From Bradyrhizobium sp. 186 (GTDB lineage: Bacteria; Pseudomonadota; Alphaproteobacteria; Rhizobiales; Xanthobacteraceae), in assembly GCF_023101685.1 (NCBI RefSeq), contig NZ_CP082164.1, positions 4,836,001-4,900,000 of the forward strand: a stretch of 64,000 bases of DNA, given 5' to 3'. The notes beneath the pieces were generated by a model. It saw nothing but the letters and a program-made list of their open reading frames with translations. It had not been told where the DNA came from and did not search any database. The stretch's first letter is position 1; the number at the start of each line of letters is the position of its first letter. A program made the position numbers and the translations under genes. This document shows, piece by piece, positions 50,986-59,796 of this stretch.

Positions 50986-52077
50986 CTATTTGAGGTCGGC
51001 GATCGTGGCAGGACCCGATCCCGGCGTGATCAGGGTCGGCCACTGCTTGGAACCGAAGGGAACCGGCGGCGGCAGGAACGGCGTCATGCCGCGCCTTGCC
51101 GTCTCCGCGATGATCGCGGCGCGCCCGTCGCCTCCCATCAACTCGTAGTCCATCAGGTGATAATTGCCGAAGAACAACGCGCCGACCGAGCGATCGGCGA
51201 TGATCCGCGTCAGCGACTCCAGCATGTCGGCCGGCGTCGTGGTGAACGAAACCGTTTCGATCAGCAGCAGGCGTGAATTGATGGCATCGGCGCCGAAGAA
51301 TTGCGCGAGCACGCTGAAAATCACGTTGTTCTGCCGCGTCACGTAGATCGTGTTGCTGGCGGCATAGGCCTTCTCCCAGTCCGGGCCGAGCTGTGTCTTC
51401 CAATCCCCCAGCACGCTCATCCAATGCGCAACCTGGGTCTGGGCCGCCCAGGCGACGTTTTTCGCGAGGAAGGGCGCCTGCTTTTTGCCGAAGGCTTCGA
51501 GCCTCGCGAAGGGAATGACGCCGCTGGCGACGCATTCGTCCATGAAGGCCAGGTTGTTTTGCAGGATGGTGCGGTTGTTGTCGCGCCAATCGGCCTGCAT
51601 CGGCGTCGCGTCGAGGGTCTCGAGCGCCGACTGCATCCGGCTGCGATAGGCCATCATCGAACCGCGCCACGACTTGTTGTCGGGATTATCGAGATAGGGG
51701 CCGACGACCTCGGCCAGCGCCATGGTGCTATGGCCGACCGACTTCAGGAGCTGATAGACGACCGGCACCTGGGGTGCGTCGAGCGGCGGCTGGCCCGGCC
51801 GATACAGGATCAGACGTCCGCCGGCGCCGGAAAACAGGCCGAGGATCACCGGGTGCTTGTCGAGAATGTTCTTCTGGAACACCTTTGCAGCATCGCCGTA
51901 GAGCTCGAACATGCCGGTGTTCAGCGCGAGCACGTCCTTGGTTGCGATGTCGGCAGGCGCGGCCGTGCTCCTGCCGGAGATCGGCGCCATGTAATCGGGA
52001 AGCGTCTGGGCCGTGGCAGCTCCGCCAAAGGCCAGCAGCAGCGTGGCGGCCGCGGCAAGGCGAAATCGATGTTTCAT
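50986..52077 (-). CDS. Exported protein of unknown function, 363 residues
   Basis: A signal peptide is clear (MKHRFRLAAAATLLLAFGGA, cleavage after TAQ near residue 24), giving a periplasmic protein. The mature part is helix-rich without cysteines in typical pairs and with no motif that I recognise. Features include VLALNTGMFELYGDAAKVFQ, LFSGAGGRLILYRPGQPPLD and ALFFGNYHLMDYELMGGDGR. It lies 187 bp upstream of the iorB gene on the same strand and may be co-regulated with it, but the gap contains no strong terminator or promoter that I can identify. Confidence 0.75.
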   Translation of the reverse strand: MKHRFRLAAAATLLLAFGGAATAQTLPDYMAPISGRSTAAPADIATKDVLALNTGMFELYGDAAKVFQKNILDKHPVILGLFSGAGGRLILYRPGQPPLDAPQVPVVYQLLKSVGHSTMALAEVVGPYLDNPDNKSWRGSMMAYRSRMQSALETLDATPMQADWRDNNRTILQNNLAFMDECVASGVIPFARLEAFGKKQAPFLAKNVAWAAQTQVAHWMSVLGDWKTQLGPDWEKAYAASNTIYVTRQNNVIFSVLAQFFGADAINSRLLLIETVSFTTTPADMLESLTRIIADRSVGALFFGNYHLMDYELMGGDGRAAIIAETARRGMTPFLPPPVPFGSKQWPTLITPGSGPATIADLK

Positions 52078-52266
52078 GGGGATTCCTCGGATGTTTCCAG
52101 GAGGCGTTGTTTCGACCCGCGCCGGTTCGGCGGGCATGCAGGTGTTTCTGGCGCAAAATTGCTAAGGATTTGGTAGAGCTGCCCAGATCCGGGCCCGGCC
52201 GGGCTTCCCCTGGCGGCCGGCATGGACTACTACGCCGCAACGCAACAATTCCCCCAAAAAGACCTC

Positions 52267-53889
52267 ATGATCCGCCTCGACAACGTCAGCAAGCAAGCCG
52301 GCCACCAGATCCTGTTCATCGAAGCTTCCGCCGCTCTCAACAAGGGCGAGAAGATCGGTCTTGTCGGCCCGAACGGCGCCGGCAAGACCACGCTATTCCG
52401 GATGATCGCCGGTGAGGAACTGCCCGACGAGGGGCAGGTCTCGACCGATCGCGGCATCACCATCGGCTATTTCAACCAGGACGTCGGCGAGATGAATGGC
52501 CGCAGCGCCGTGGCTGAGGTCATGGACGGGGCAGGGCCGGTGAGTGCGGTGGCGGCCGAGTTGCGCGAACTCGAGACCGCGATGGCCGATCCCGATCGCG
52601 CCGACGAGATGGACGATATCATCGCGCGCTACGGCGAGGTGCAGCATGCCTTCGAGGAACTCGACGGTTATGCCCTCGATGGCCGCGCGCGCGAAGCATT
52701 GTCGGGCCTCGGCTTCAGCCAGGAGATGATGGACGGCGATGTCGGTGCGCTCTCCGGCGGCTGGAAGATGCGCGTGGCGCTCGCTCGCATTCTCCTGATG
52801 CGCCCCGACGTCATGCTGCTCGACGAGCCGAGCAACCATCTTGATTTGGAAAGCCTGATCTGGCTGGAGAAATTCCTGCACGACTACGAAGGCACACTGC
52901 TGATGACGTCGCACGACCGCGAGTTCATCAACCGCGTGATCTCCAAGGTGGTCGAGATCGATTCCGGCTCGCTCACCACTTACACGGGCGATTACGAGTT
53001 CTACGAGCAGCAGCGTGCGCTGAACGAGAAGCAGCAGCAGGCCCAGTTCGAGCGCCAGCAGGCCATGCTCGCCAAGGAGATCAAGTTCATCGAGCGCTTC
53101 AAGGCGCGCGCCTCTCACGCCGCGCAAGTGCAGAGCCGGGTCAAGAAGCTCGACAAGATCGAGCGGGTCGAGCCGCCGCGGCGCCGCCAGACCGTGGCGT
53201 TCGACTTTCCGCCGGCGCCGCGCTCGGGCGAGGACGTCGTCGCCTTGAAGAAGGTTTTCAAGGGCTACGGCAGCAAGCGGATCTATGACGGATTCGATTT
53301 CATGATCCGCCGCCGCGAGCGCTGGTGCGTGATGGGCATCAACGGCGCCGGCAAGTCGACGCTGCTCAAGCTGATCGCGGGCGCGAGCGAGCCCGATGAG
53401 GGCACGGTGGCGGTGGGCGGCAGCGTCAAGATGGGCTATTTCGCCCAGCACGCCATGGACCTGCTCGACGGCGAGCGCACCGTGTTCCAGTCGCTGGAGG
53501 ACGCGTTTCCGACCGCGGGGCAGGGCTCCCTGCGCGCGCTCGCCGGCTGCTTCGGCTTCTCCGGCGACGATGTCGAGAAGCGCTGCCGGGTGCTCTCGGG
53601 CGGCGAGAAGGCCCGGCTGGTGATGGCCAAGATGCTGTTCGATCCGCCGAACTTTCTGGTGCTGGACGAGCCGACCAACCATCTCGACCTCGCCACCAAG
53701 GAGATGCTGATCACGGCGCTGTCGGATTTCGAGGGCACCATGCTGTTCGTCTCGCACGACCGGCATTTTCTCAGCGTCCTGTCCAACCGCGTGCTGGAGC
53801 TGACGGCGGAGGGTATCCATCAATTCGGCGGCGGCTACACCGAATACGTCGCGCGCACCGGGCAGGAGGCTCCGGGGTTGCGGTCGTAG
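52267..53889 (+). CDS. ABC-F family ATPase
   Basis: The 540-residue cytosolic protein has two nucleotide-binding domains joined by a charged coiled-coil linker and no membrane domain, the mark of ABC-F translation factors. Domain 1 has Walker A GPNGAGKTT, signature LSGGWKMRVALARIL and Walker B MLLDEPSNHLDLE. The linker (KQQQAQFERQQAMLAKEIKF) is followed by domain 2 with Walker A GINGAGKSTLLKL and LSGGEKARLVM. ABC-F proteins act on the ribosome to rescue stalled synthesis or confer antibiotic resistance. The subgroup cannot be settled here. ATG 52267 (MIRLDNVSKQ) is preferred over 52222. Confidence 0.9.
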   Translation: MIRLDNVSKQAGHQILFIEASAALNKGEKIGLVGPNGAGKTTLFRMIAGEELPDEGQVSTDRGITIGYFNQDVGEMNGRSAVAEVMDGAGPVSAVAAELRELETAMADPDRADEMDDIIARYGEVQHAFEELDGYALDGRAREALSGLGFSQEMMDGDVGALSGGWKMRVALARILLMRPDVMLLDEPSNHLDLESLIWLEKFLHDYEGTLLMTSHDREFINRVISKVVEIDSGSLTTYTGDYEFYEQQRALNEKQQQAQFERQQAMLAKEIKFIERFKARASHAAQVQSRVKKLDKIERVEPPRRRQTVAFDFPPAPRSGEDVVALKKVFKGYGSKRIYDGFDFMIRRRERWCVMGINGAGKSTLLKLIAGASEPDEGTVAVGGSVKMGYFAQHAMDLLDGERTVFQSLEDAFPTAGQGSLRALAGCFGFSGDDVEKRCRVLSGGEKARLVMAKMLFDPPNFLVLDEPTNHLDLATKEMLITALSDFEGTMLFVSHDRHFLSVLSNRVLELTAEGIHQFGGGYTEYVARTGQEAPGLRS

Positions 53890-53898
53890 ATGGGATCG

Positions 53899-53930
53899 GT
53901 AGCCCGGATGGAGCGATGCGCAATCCGGGT
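53899..53930 (+). repeat. REP palindrome A (GTAGCCCGGATGGAGC type)
   Basis: GTAGCCCGGATGGAGCGATG with a CAATCCGGGT end, a hairpin with a CCGGAT/ATCCGGG stem. It forms a head-to-head pair with REP B, 40 bp further on. Confidence 0.8.
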
Positions 53931-53970
53931 GCTGTGCCACGCGCGCTGGTGAACAATGTGGTTGGCGTGT

Positions 53971-54002
53971 TCCCGGATTGCGCTTCGCTCCATCCGGGCT
54001 AC
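53971..54002 (-). repeat. REP palindrome B, inverted orientation
   Basis: TCCCGGATTGCGCTTCGCTC followed by CATCCGGGCTAC, the complement of REP A/C. It faces REP C, which starts 23 bases later. Confidence 0.85.
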
Positions 54003-54024
54003 AAGAGACGAATTGATGGAGTCC

Positions 54025-54057
54025 GTAGCCCGGATGGAGCGCAAGCGTAATCCGGGA
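54025..54057 (+). repeat. REP palindrome C, immediately beside the RAYT gene stop
   Basis: GTAGCCCGGATGGAGCGCAA followed by GCGTAATCCGGGA. It ends one base before the RAYT stop codon and mirrors REP D on the other side of the gene. Confidence 0.9.
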
Positions 54058-54591
54058 TCAGTCGCCGCGTTCGCCGAAATTGCCGTCCATCTGACCGGCT
54101 CCTCCCCAATCGGAAGGCAGCAAGCCGGCGCGGACGTAGCGATGGAGCGACGAATACCGCCAGTCTGACGGCGATGGGACGAGGCCGTGCTTGACTGGAT
54201 TGAAGTGGATGTAATCGGCGCATCGTTCGAAATCCGCGTCGTCGCGAATGGTGTGCTCCCAAAATCGTCTTTGCCACAAAGCGAATTCGCCGCGATGATT
54301 GCGGGAAATCGGTGCGCCTGATGCAGCCAGCCGGTGCGTGAAGAGACTCTTGATCCGCCGCCATCGGCCCGAGAAGTCCGAGTCAGCGTCGGGAAGCGTC
54401 ATAATGACATGCAGATGATCCGGCAGGACCACGATTGCATGGATGGTGAAAGCTCTTTCGGTGCGAGCCACGCGGAATGCGTCGCGAAGTTCTCCGACAT
54501 GATCGACCAGCGCGGACGATCTTCGATCATCCAGCGTTACGGTGAAGAAGAAGGTCCCGCCGGGGACAAAATTGCGCCGATAGCGAACCAC
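54058..54591 (-). CDS. REP-associated tyrosine transposase (RAYT)
   Basis: This ~177-residue single-strand transposase of the Y1 HUH superfamily is thought to spread REPs. The N-terminus VRYRRNFVPGGTFFFTVTLD is the family form. The HUH pair is in VVLPDHLHVIMTLPD, and the catalytic Tyr is in CADYIHFNPVKHGLVPSPSD. I chose GTG 54591 (VVRYRRNFVP), since a longer upstream reading would translate through REP D. Flanked by REP C and REP D in opposite orientation, the classic REPtron arrangement. No frameshift, so it may be active. Confidence 0.9.
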   Translation of the reverse strand: MVRYRRNFVPGGTFFFTVTLDDRRSSALVDHVGELRDAFRVARTERAFTIHAIVVLPDHLHVIMTLPDADSDFSGRWRRIKSLFTHRLAASGAPISRNHRGEFALWQRRFWEHTIRDDADFERCADYIHFNPVKHGLVPSPSDWRYSSLHRYVRAGLLPSDWGGAGQMDGNFGERGD

Positions 54592-54600
54592 GTCAGGGCC

Positions 54601-54633
54601 TTCCCGGATTACGCTTCGCTCCATCCGGGCTAC
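54601..54633 (-). repeat. REP palindrome D, upstream of the RAYT gene
   Basis: TTCCCGGATTACGCTTCGCT followed by CCATCCGGGCTAC. It is the reverse complement of REP C with one mismatch and sits 10 bp upstream of the GTG start of the RAYT gene. Confidence 0.9.
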
Positions 54634-54724
54634 AACCAAATCGCGAGGCTGGCAATGATCTCGCTCACTTGAACGTCTTGGATGCTCTCGCTACGCTCCC
54701 CCAAAAAAAGGGAGTGAACCGACG

Positions 54725-55600
54725 ATGAAACAGCTCAGGATTGGCGATATCACCATTGATGCGGTGATCGAGCGGGAAGGGCCCTGGCGGCGGCCGCAGG
54801 ATTTCTTCCCGGCCTATGACGAGAGCGTGTTCAAGCGCCATCTGCCCACGATGGAGCCTGAGGTTTTCGACGCCTCCCGCGGCATGATGGTCATCACCTA
54901 CCAGACGTTTGTGGTGCGCACGCCGCGCTACACCATCCTGGTCGACACCTGCACCGGCGAGGACAAGGGTCATCCACCGCCGTTCGACTTTTCCGGCAAG
55001 GAGCGTTGGCGCAACGAGCTGTACGCGCTCGGGATCGGCTTCGAGCAGATCGACTACGTCTTCTGCACCCATCTGCACATCGATCATACCGGCTGGAACA
55101 CGACGTTGCGCGACGGGCGTTGGGTGCCGACCTTCCCCAATGCCAAATATGTTTTTCACAAGGGGGAGTACGCGGCCTGGGAGGCCGAGCACGCCAAGGG
55201 CAACAACCCGCCCGGCACCGTCTTTCGCGACAATTGCCTGCCGATCGTCGAGGCCGGACAGGCGCTCTTGGTGGATGACGATTACGCGCTCGACGATACC
55301 GTCACGCTGACGCCGACGCCCGGGCATTCGCCCTGCCATTGCTGCGTGAACATCTTTTCGAAGGGCCAGCGCGCGGTGGTCGCCGGCGACCTGATGCACC
55401 ACCAGATCCAGTGCCGCGAGCCGGACTGGTCGGCGAAACCGGATTGGGATCCGAAGCAGTCGGCGGTCTCGCGGCGAAAATTCTTCGCCTCAGTCGCTGA
55501 CACCGACACGCTGATCCTGCCGATCCATTTTCCGACGCCGACGGTGGGATTGATCAAGCCGCTCGGCGGCGCGTTCGACTACCGCTTCCAGCGGGATTGA
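54725..55600 (+). CDS. Metallo-beta-lactamase fold hydrolase
   Basis: The 291-residue MBL-superfamily hydrolase has the metal motif THLHIDHTGWN (H-x-H-x-D-H), followed by the second His in TPGHSPCHCC, Asp in VVAGDLMHH and His in LPIHFPTPT. It lacks a signal peptide, so it is cytosolic. Similar proteins are lactonases (quorum-quenching) or thioesterases, but the exact activity is unclear. Start ATG 54725 has GGAG about 10 bases upstream. It follows the RAYT cluster, and the second 144-bp repeat comes directly after. Confidence 0.87.
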   Translation: MKQLRIGDITIDAVIEREGPWRRPQDFFPAYDESVFKRHLPTMEPEVFDASRGMMVITYQTFVVRTPRYTILVDTCTGEDKGHPPPFDFSGKERWRNELYALGIGFEQIDYVFCTHLHIDHTGWNTTLRDGRWVPTFPNAKYVFHKGEYAAWEAEHAKGNNPPGTVFRDNCLPIVEAGQALLVDDDYALDDTVTLTPTPGHSPCHCCVNIFSKGQRAVVAGDLMHHQIQCREPDWSAKPDWDPKQSAVSRRKFFASVADTDTLILPIHFPTPTVGLIKPLGGAFDYRFQRD

Positions 55601-55613
55601 AGCTGTGATTTCA

Positions 55614-55757
55614 CCTCGCCCCGCTTGCGGGGAGAGGTCGAATTTGCGCGAAGCGCGAATTCGGGTGAGGGGGACTCTCCGCGAGTCCGATTCTCACCAT
55701 GACTGCGGAAGCAGCCCCTCACCCCAACCCTCTCCCCGCGAAGAGCGGGGCGAGGGG
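55614..55757. repeat. Dispersed ~144-bp palindromic intergenic repeat, copy 2
   Basis: CCTCGCCCCGCTTGCGGGGA, an inner variable hairpin (AATTTGCGCGAAGCGCGAATT), GGACTCTCCGCGAGTCC, GGAAGCAGCCCCTCACCCCA and a GCGGGGCGAGG end mirror copy 1 at 6471-6614. The variable hairpin differs in bases but still pairs. The element lies between convergent genes, like copy 1. Confidence 0.88.
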
Positions 55758-55790
55758 GGCGCACTTGCGCCGGAGCGACATCACAGCGCG

Positions 55791-56039
55791 TTACGCGCCG
55801 GTCTCGCATTTCTTCATGAAGCTGTTCTTGGCGGCACCCGCGAGCGGCTTGCCGTCCGCGCTGACCGCCTTCGGCGTACAGGCGTCTTCCTTGCACTTCT
55901 TCATGAACGAGGTCTTGGCTGCGCCGGCGAGCGCCTTGCCGTCCTTGCCAACCGCCTTGCTTGCGCAGGTGTCGTCCGCGAAGGCCGAGCCGACCGCGAA
56001 GGTGGCGACGATCGCAGCGAGAAAAATCCGCTTCATCAT
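55791..56039 (-). CDS. psiF: PsiF-repeat periplasmic protein
   Basis: The 82-residue protein has a signal peptide (MMKRIFLAAIVATFAVGSAF) and two PsiF repeats: CASKAVGKDGKALAGAAKTS and CTPKAVSADGKPLAGAAKNS, each followed by FMKKC, so four cysteines. PsiF in E. coli is phosphate-starvation-induced. Its role is unknown. GGGAG lies 6 bases before ATG 56039. No Pho box could be confirmed by eye. Confidence 0.85.
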   Translation of the reverse strand: MMKRIFLAAIVATFAVGSAFADDTCASKAVGKDGKALAGAAKTSFMKKCKEDACTPKAVSADGKPLAGAAKNSFMKKCETGA

Positions 56040-56152
56040 GGTGTCTCCCTAAACCAGAAATGGCTTGCGGATTGGAGCCGCGAATCGCGGCGCAATCAAG
56101 CCGGATCGGCGCCGGTCCCGGCCGGCATCGCGGATTTTTGTTCGCCATTGCC

Positions 56153-57115
56153 TCAGACCCCTCGTGCGAGCAGCGCCTTGAAGTCGGCTCGCGCGCGCTG
56201 TGCCTCGGCCCTGGCGACGTCCGAGGCCTCGCCGAGGCCGAAATAGCCGTGGATCAGGCTGGCGCCTTCGTGGTGCTTGACCCGCACGCCAGCCGCCTCC
56301 AGCGCTCGCGCGTAGGCGGCGCCTTCGTCGCGCAGCGGATCGAACCAGGCTGTCGTCACGATCGCGGGCGCGACGCCGGCGAGCGATACCGCGCGCAGCG
56401 GCGAAACCCGCCAGTCGGTGGCGTGGGCGGGATCCGCGAGATAGTGGCCGGTGAACCATTCCATCACCGCGCGCGACAGGAAATAGCCCTCCGCGTTCTC
56501 CGCGCGTGAGGGATAGCGCGCATTCTCGCGCGCATCCGCGTAGCTGCCCAATACGTCGGTCACGGGATAGACCAGCAATTGTGCGGCGAGCTTGATGCCC
56601 GTGTCGCGGCAGGCGATCGCGGTTGCCGCCGCGAGATTGCCGCCGGCGCTGTCACCGGCAATGCCGAGCCGCTTTGCATCGCCGCCAAATTCCGCGACGC
56701 GGTTGAAGACGTCGCTCGCTGCTGCAAAAGCGTCCTCGAACGCGCCGGGAAAGCGCGTCTCCGGCGGTCGCCGATAGTCGACGGACACCACCACTGCGCC
56801 GGTCTCGATGGCAAGCCATCGTGCCTGCCGGTCGTGGGTCTCGAGATCGCCCGCGACCCAGCCGCCGCCATGGAAGAACACCACGGTCGGCGCCGGACCG
56901 GTGCCGATCCTGTAGATCCGCGCATCGAGCGGGCCGGCGCCGCCTTTGACCTTGATGTCCTGCACAATATCGACGGGCGGCGGCGGTATGGCGGCGCGTG
57001 AGGCAGCGAGTGCGCGCAAGGATTCGCGGGCACTCTGTGGCGTCATGACCGTGGGATCGCGCATTGGCAGCAGCGGGATGATCTGGGCGATGACGGGATC
57101 GAGCGGTGCAGCCAT
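56153..57115 (-). CDS. Hormone-sensitive-lipase type esterase
   Basis: The 320-residue alpha/beta hydrolase has the HSL motif HGGGWVAGD and the nucleophile GDSAGGNLAAA. Other catalytic residues are Asp in WFDPLRDEG and His in LIHGYFGL. It has the size of bacterial esterases acting on short-chain esters. No signal peptide is visible. It is divergent from the nitroreductase gene with a 102-bp gap. The substrate is unknown. Confidence 0.9.
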   Translation of the reverse strand: MAAPLDPVIAQIIPLLPMRDPTVMTPQSARESLRALAASRAAIPPPPVDIVQDIKVKGGAGPLDARIYRIGTGPAPTVVFFHGGGWVAGDLETHDRQARWLAIETGAVVVSVDYRRPPETRFPGAFEDAFAAASDVFNRVAEFGGDAKRLGIAGDSAGGNLAAATAIACRDTGIKLAAQLLVYPVTDVLGSYADARENARYPSRAENAEGYFLSRAVMEWFTGHYLADPAHATDWRVSPLRAVSLAGVAPAIVTTAWFDPLRDEGAAYARALEAAGVRVKHHEGASLIHGYFGLGEASDVARAEAQRARADFKALLARGV

Positions 57116-57217
57116 GGCGGGTCCTCGCGCGGTTCTTGGTCTTGCTTGCGCGTTAGCATAGATTTTGCGCGCCGCATCGGCAACCGCCGGACGGGTATGC
57201 GCCAGGGAGGTAAAGAG

Positions 57218-57895
57218 GTGGATTTCGAAACGCTGGTCCAGTCACGCCGCAGCGTGCGTGGTTTCAAGCACGAGCCGGTGCCGCGAACGGTGATCGAGGC
57301 GATCATCGACAGTGCCAAGCGCGCGCCGTCGTCGATGAACACCCAGCCCTGGCATGTCCACGTGCTCACGGGCGCGCCGCTGGAAGAGGTGCGCCGCCGC
57401 AACATGGAGGAGATGGTTGCCGGCGCCAAGGTCAAGCGCGACATCATCAGCCATGGCGAGTACCAGGGCGTTCACCGCACCCGGCAGGTCGACGTTGCCA
57501 AGAAACTGTTCGGGGCGATGGGGATCGCACGCGACGACAAGCCGATGCGGCAGGATTGGGTGCTGCGCGGCTTCCGCCAGTTCGACGCGCCGGTCTCGCT
57601 CGTGCTCAGCTATGACCGCGTGCTCGACCCCGGCGCGGTCTGCCATTTCGATCTCGGCGCGCTCTGCTACGGCATCGTGCTCGCGGCCTGGGATCGCGGA
57701 CTAGGCAGCGTGATCAACGGGCAGGGCATCATGCGATCCGACATCGTGCGCGAGGTCGCGAAGATCCCGGAAGACGAAGCCATCATGACCTGCGTTGCGA
57801 TGGGCTATCCCGACGAGACATTTGCCGCAAATGCCGTTCGCTCGGATCGTGAGGACAACGAGGGGTTCGTGCGGTTCGTCGGATTCGCTGACTGA
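57218..57895 (+). CDS. Nitroreductase-family flavoprotein
   Basis: The 225-residue cytosolic FMN oxidoreductase starts at GTG 57218 (DFETLVQSRRSVRGFKHEPV) with GGAGG seven bases upstream. That is preferred over the ATGs upstream, which would lack a ribosome site. Family motifs include RAPSSMNTQPWHVHVLTGAP (FMN-binding), and near the end WDRGLGSVINGQGI and MTCVAMGYPDETF. It reduces nitro, quinone or related groups with NAD(P)H. The physiological substrate is unknown. Confidence 0.87.
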   Translation: MDFETLVQSRRSVRGFKHEPVPRTVIEAIIDSAKRAPSSMNTQPWHVHVLTGAPLEEVRRRNMEEMVAGAKVKRDIISHGEYQGVHRTRQVDVAKKLFGAMGIARDDKPMRQDWVLRGFRQFDAPVSLVLSYDRVLDPGAVCHFDLGALCYGIVLAAWDRGLGSVINGQGIMRSDIVREVAKIPEDEAIMTCVAMGYPDETFAANAVRSDREDNEGFVRFVGFAD

Positions 57896-58048
57896 AACGA
57901 CACGTCGACGCGGCGGAGGAGATTATTCTCCCATGGAAATTTCATGGAAATTTTTGGTGCTGACTCCTCGCCGGCTCTTGCAATCTCGATGGAGCGGGAG
58001 GAACAATATCAGACGTAAAAGGTTTGATGCTGGCGCGAGGGAATTGAC

Positions 58049-58252
58049 ATGCGGCGGCTGGCTAGCCTGATTCGACAGTTCTTCGGTCCGCGAGTGCGGC
58101 GCCCGATCGATGATGATCCAAGTCTTCCTTTCACACCTGAAGAGTTCGGCAGGCTGATCCGTAGCGGTCGACGCAAGGACATGAAGCTGCTTGCGGAAGG
58201 ACTGGCCTGCCGGTCCATCCCGCGCAACGTCAAATACCGGGCCACGCACTAA
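58049..58252 (+). CDS. Small basic protein, 67 residues, unknown
   Basis: MRRLASLIRQFFGPRVRRPI followed by DDDPSLPFTPEEFGRLIRSG. An amphipathic basic N-terminus could bind membrane or nucleic acid. GAGGGA is 7 bases before ATG 58049. Upstream, 57933-57954 holds a tandem duplication of CATGGAAATTT. No family is recognised. It is probably real because the start and ribosome site are good, but it remains a weak call. Confidence 0.45.
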   Translation: MRRLASLIRQFFGPRVRRPIDDDPSLPFTPEEFGRLIRSGRRKDMKLLAEGLACRSIPRNVKYRATH

Positions 58253-58300
58253 GCCCGTTCGTGACGAGGTCCTCGTTGCGGGATCGTCGCACCCGCGCGC

Positions 58301-59413
58301 TCACCGCGTGAGCGCGACCTGCTTGAACGAGATCACGAGCGCCTTCTCCAGCTTTCCGGTCATCCCGCGGAGAATGTTGTAGGCCTCCGTGCGCGGCATC
58401 GTCGGCTTGTAGGGCCGGTGCTCGATCAGTGCGGCGAAGATGTCCGAGATCGTGAGAATGCGCACGACGTCGTTGATGCTCTCGCCGCTGAGCGCGTCCG
58501 GATATCCGCTCCCGTCGAGATATTCGTGGTGATGCCGCACGGCGTCGAGAATCTCGGGCGAGATGTTTTCGTGATCCTTCAGAAACTCATAACCCGCCGC
58601 CGGATGCGTCTCGATCATGGCGCGTTCGTCGGCGTCGAGGCGGCCGGGCTTGTCCAGGATCGCAAGCGGGATCTGCGCCTTGCCGATGTCGTGGAACATG
58701 GCGGCTGAGTACAGCCGCTCGAGATCGGTTCGCCCGACGCCGAGGCTTAGTCCGAAGTCGATCGCCACGCCGGTCACGAGCAGGCAATGCTGGTAGGTTC
58801 CCTCGTGGTGACGCCGCACCGTGGTGAGCCATTCGGACAGGCCGTGCTCGGTGATACGATCGGCGACCTTGCGGCCGGCTTCTTTCGTGCCGTCGACGTC
58901 GAGGGGCTCGTCGAGCGTGACGGCGGTGAACATCGAGGCGATGGCGGTCGCCGCGGTTTCGACGGCATTACCCGGTTGCGGTGTGTCACTTGAGGCAGCG
59001 GAGGCCGGGTCAGCCAGCGCTGCCAGCAGCTTGATCTTGTTGATCGTCCCGGGAAGCACGAGCGTGGCGCCGAGCGCGTAGGCCTGCGAGATACTCACGT
59101 GAGATGAGTGCTCGACGAGGAAGATGCGCTTCGTGGCTTTCGCCAGCTTGGCGGCCCGCTTCTTGATCGCCGCGACGTTGCCGACGTCACGCAGTTCCGC
59201 GCGGATGACGATGGCGAATGGCACTTGCGACAGCTTGGCTTCCACATCGAGCCGTTCGCCCGCGACGGTAAACTGTTGTTCGAGGATCGAGCAGACGCCC
59301 GACAATTTGTCGGAGGAATCGGCCAGCACATGCACGAACGGGCGTGGCGCTTCCGTCTCTCGGATGCTGCCGTCGCCTTTGACCGGGCGGGATATGGTTC
59401 GCGCATTCTGCAC
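58301..59413 (-). CDS. HD-GYP domain c-di-GMP phosphodiesterase
   Basis: The 370-residue protein has a C-terminal HD-GYP domain with HD in AAMFHDIGKAQIPLAI and GYP in HHHEYLDGSGYPDALS, and the conserved H in ETHPAAGYEFL. The N-terminal ~125 residues look like a degenerate receiver or signal-sensing domain (FVHVLADSSDKLSGVCSILE). It hydrolyses cyclic-di-GMP to GMP or pGpG. Start at GTG 59413 without strong ribosome site. Same strand and just downstream of the PilZ and DUF2336 genes, suggesting one c-di-GMP signalling unit. Confidence 0.9.
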   Translation of the reverse strand: MQNARTISRPVKGDGSIRETEAPRPFVHVLADSSDKLSGVCSILEQQFTVAGERLDVEAKLSQVPFAIVIRAELRDVGNVAAIKKRAAKLAKATKRIFLVEHSSHVSISQAYALGATLVLPGTINKIKLLAALADPASAASSDTPQPGNAVETAATAIASMFTAVTLDEPLDVDGTKEAGRKVADRITEHGLSEWLTTVRRHHEGTYQHCLLVTGVAIDFGLSLGVGRTDLERLYSAAMFHDIGKAQIPLAILDKPGRLDADERAMIETHPAAGYEFLKDHENISPEILDAVRHHHEYLDGSGYPDALSGESINDVVRILTISDIFAALIEHRPYKPTMPRTEAYNILRGMTGKLEKALVISFKQVALTR

Positions 59414-59463
59414 GGTGGGCCTGGACTATACCGGAGTTGAACGAGCTTGATGAATTCTGGAGG

Positions 59464-59796
59464 CTATTTTCTCTGGGTGGAGTTCTGCGCGGCGGCTGCC
59501 CGGGCGCTCGGCGGTTTCTTCTTGCTGTCTGCAGTGATGAAGTGCACGCCGGCCATGGTGCCGTCGATCCAGACCAGTTCGCAGCGCCGGAAGGCGAGCC
59601 CCGTCGACGACAGCAGCATGAAGAATTCCTTGGCCTGGAGCACGTCGAGCGTGCCCTCGACCTCGAGCTTGGCGCCGCTCTGCGACACGTCGAGCAGAAC
59701 GCAACTGCGTCGCCAGGTGCCGTCCGAGCCCATCAGTTTTACAGCTTGCTTGTGGTCCATTCGCACGCGAAGCGCCTTGCGACCGTCGAACTTCAT
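59464..59796 (-). CDS. PilZ-domain c-di-GMP-binding protein
   Basis: The 110-residue single-domain PilZ protein has both binding motifs: RKALR (R-x-x-x-R, near residues 6-10) and DVSQSGAKL (D-x-S-x-x-G). It is a cytosolic receptor with no output domain, so it must act by partner contact. ATG 59796 overlaps the DUF2336 stop (ATGA). Between the DUF2336 gene and the HD-GYP gene. Confidence 0.88.
   Translation of the reverse strand: MKFDGRKALRVRMDHKQAVKLMGSDGTWRRSCVLLDVSQSGAKLEVEGTLDVLQAKEFFMLLSSTGLAFRRCELVWIDGTMAGVHFITADSKKKPPSARAAAAQNSTQRK

Noticed and set aside
53835..54044. Minus-strand open frame through REPs A-C
   Set aside because: It translates the REP palindromes themselves (repeated MERSAIRE-like peptides), a known annotation artefact.
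57933..58070. Small open frame starting in the tandem CATGGAAATTT duplication
   Set aside because: Overlaps the better-supported 58049-58252 start and has no family features.
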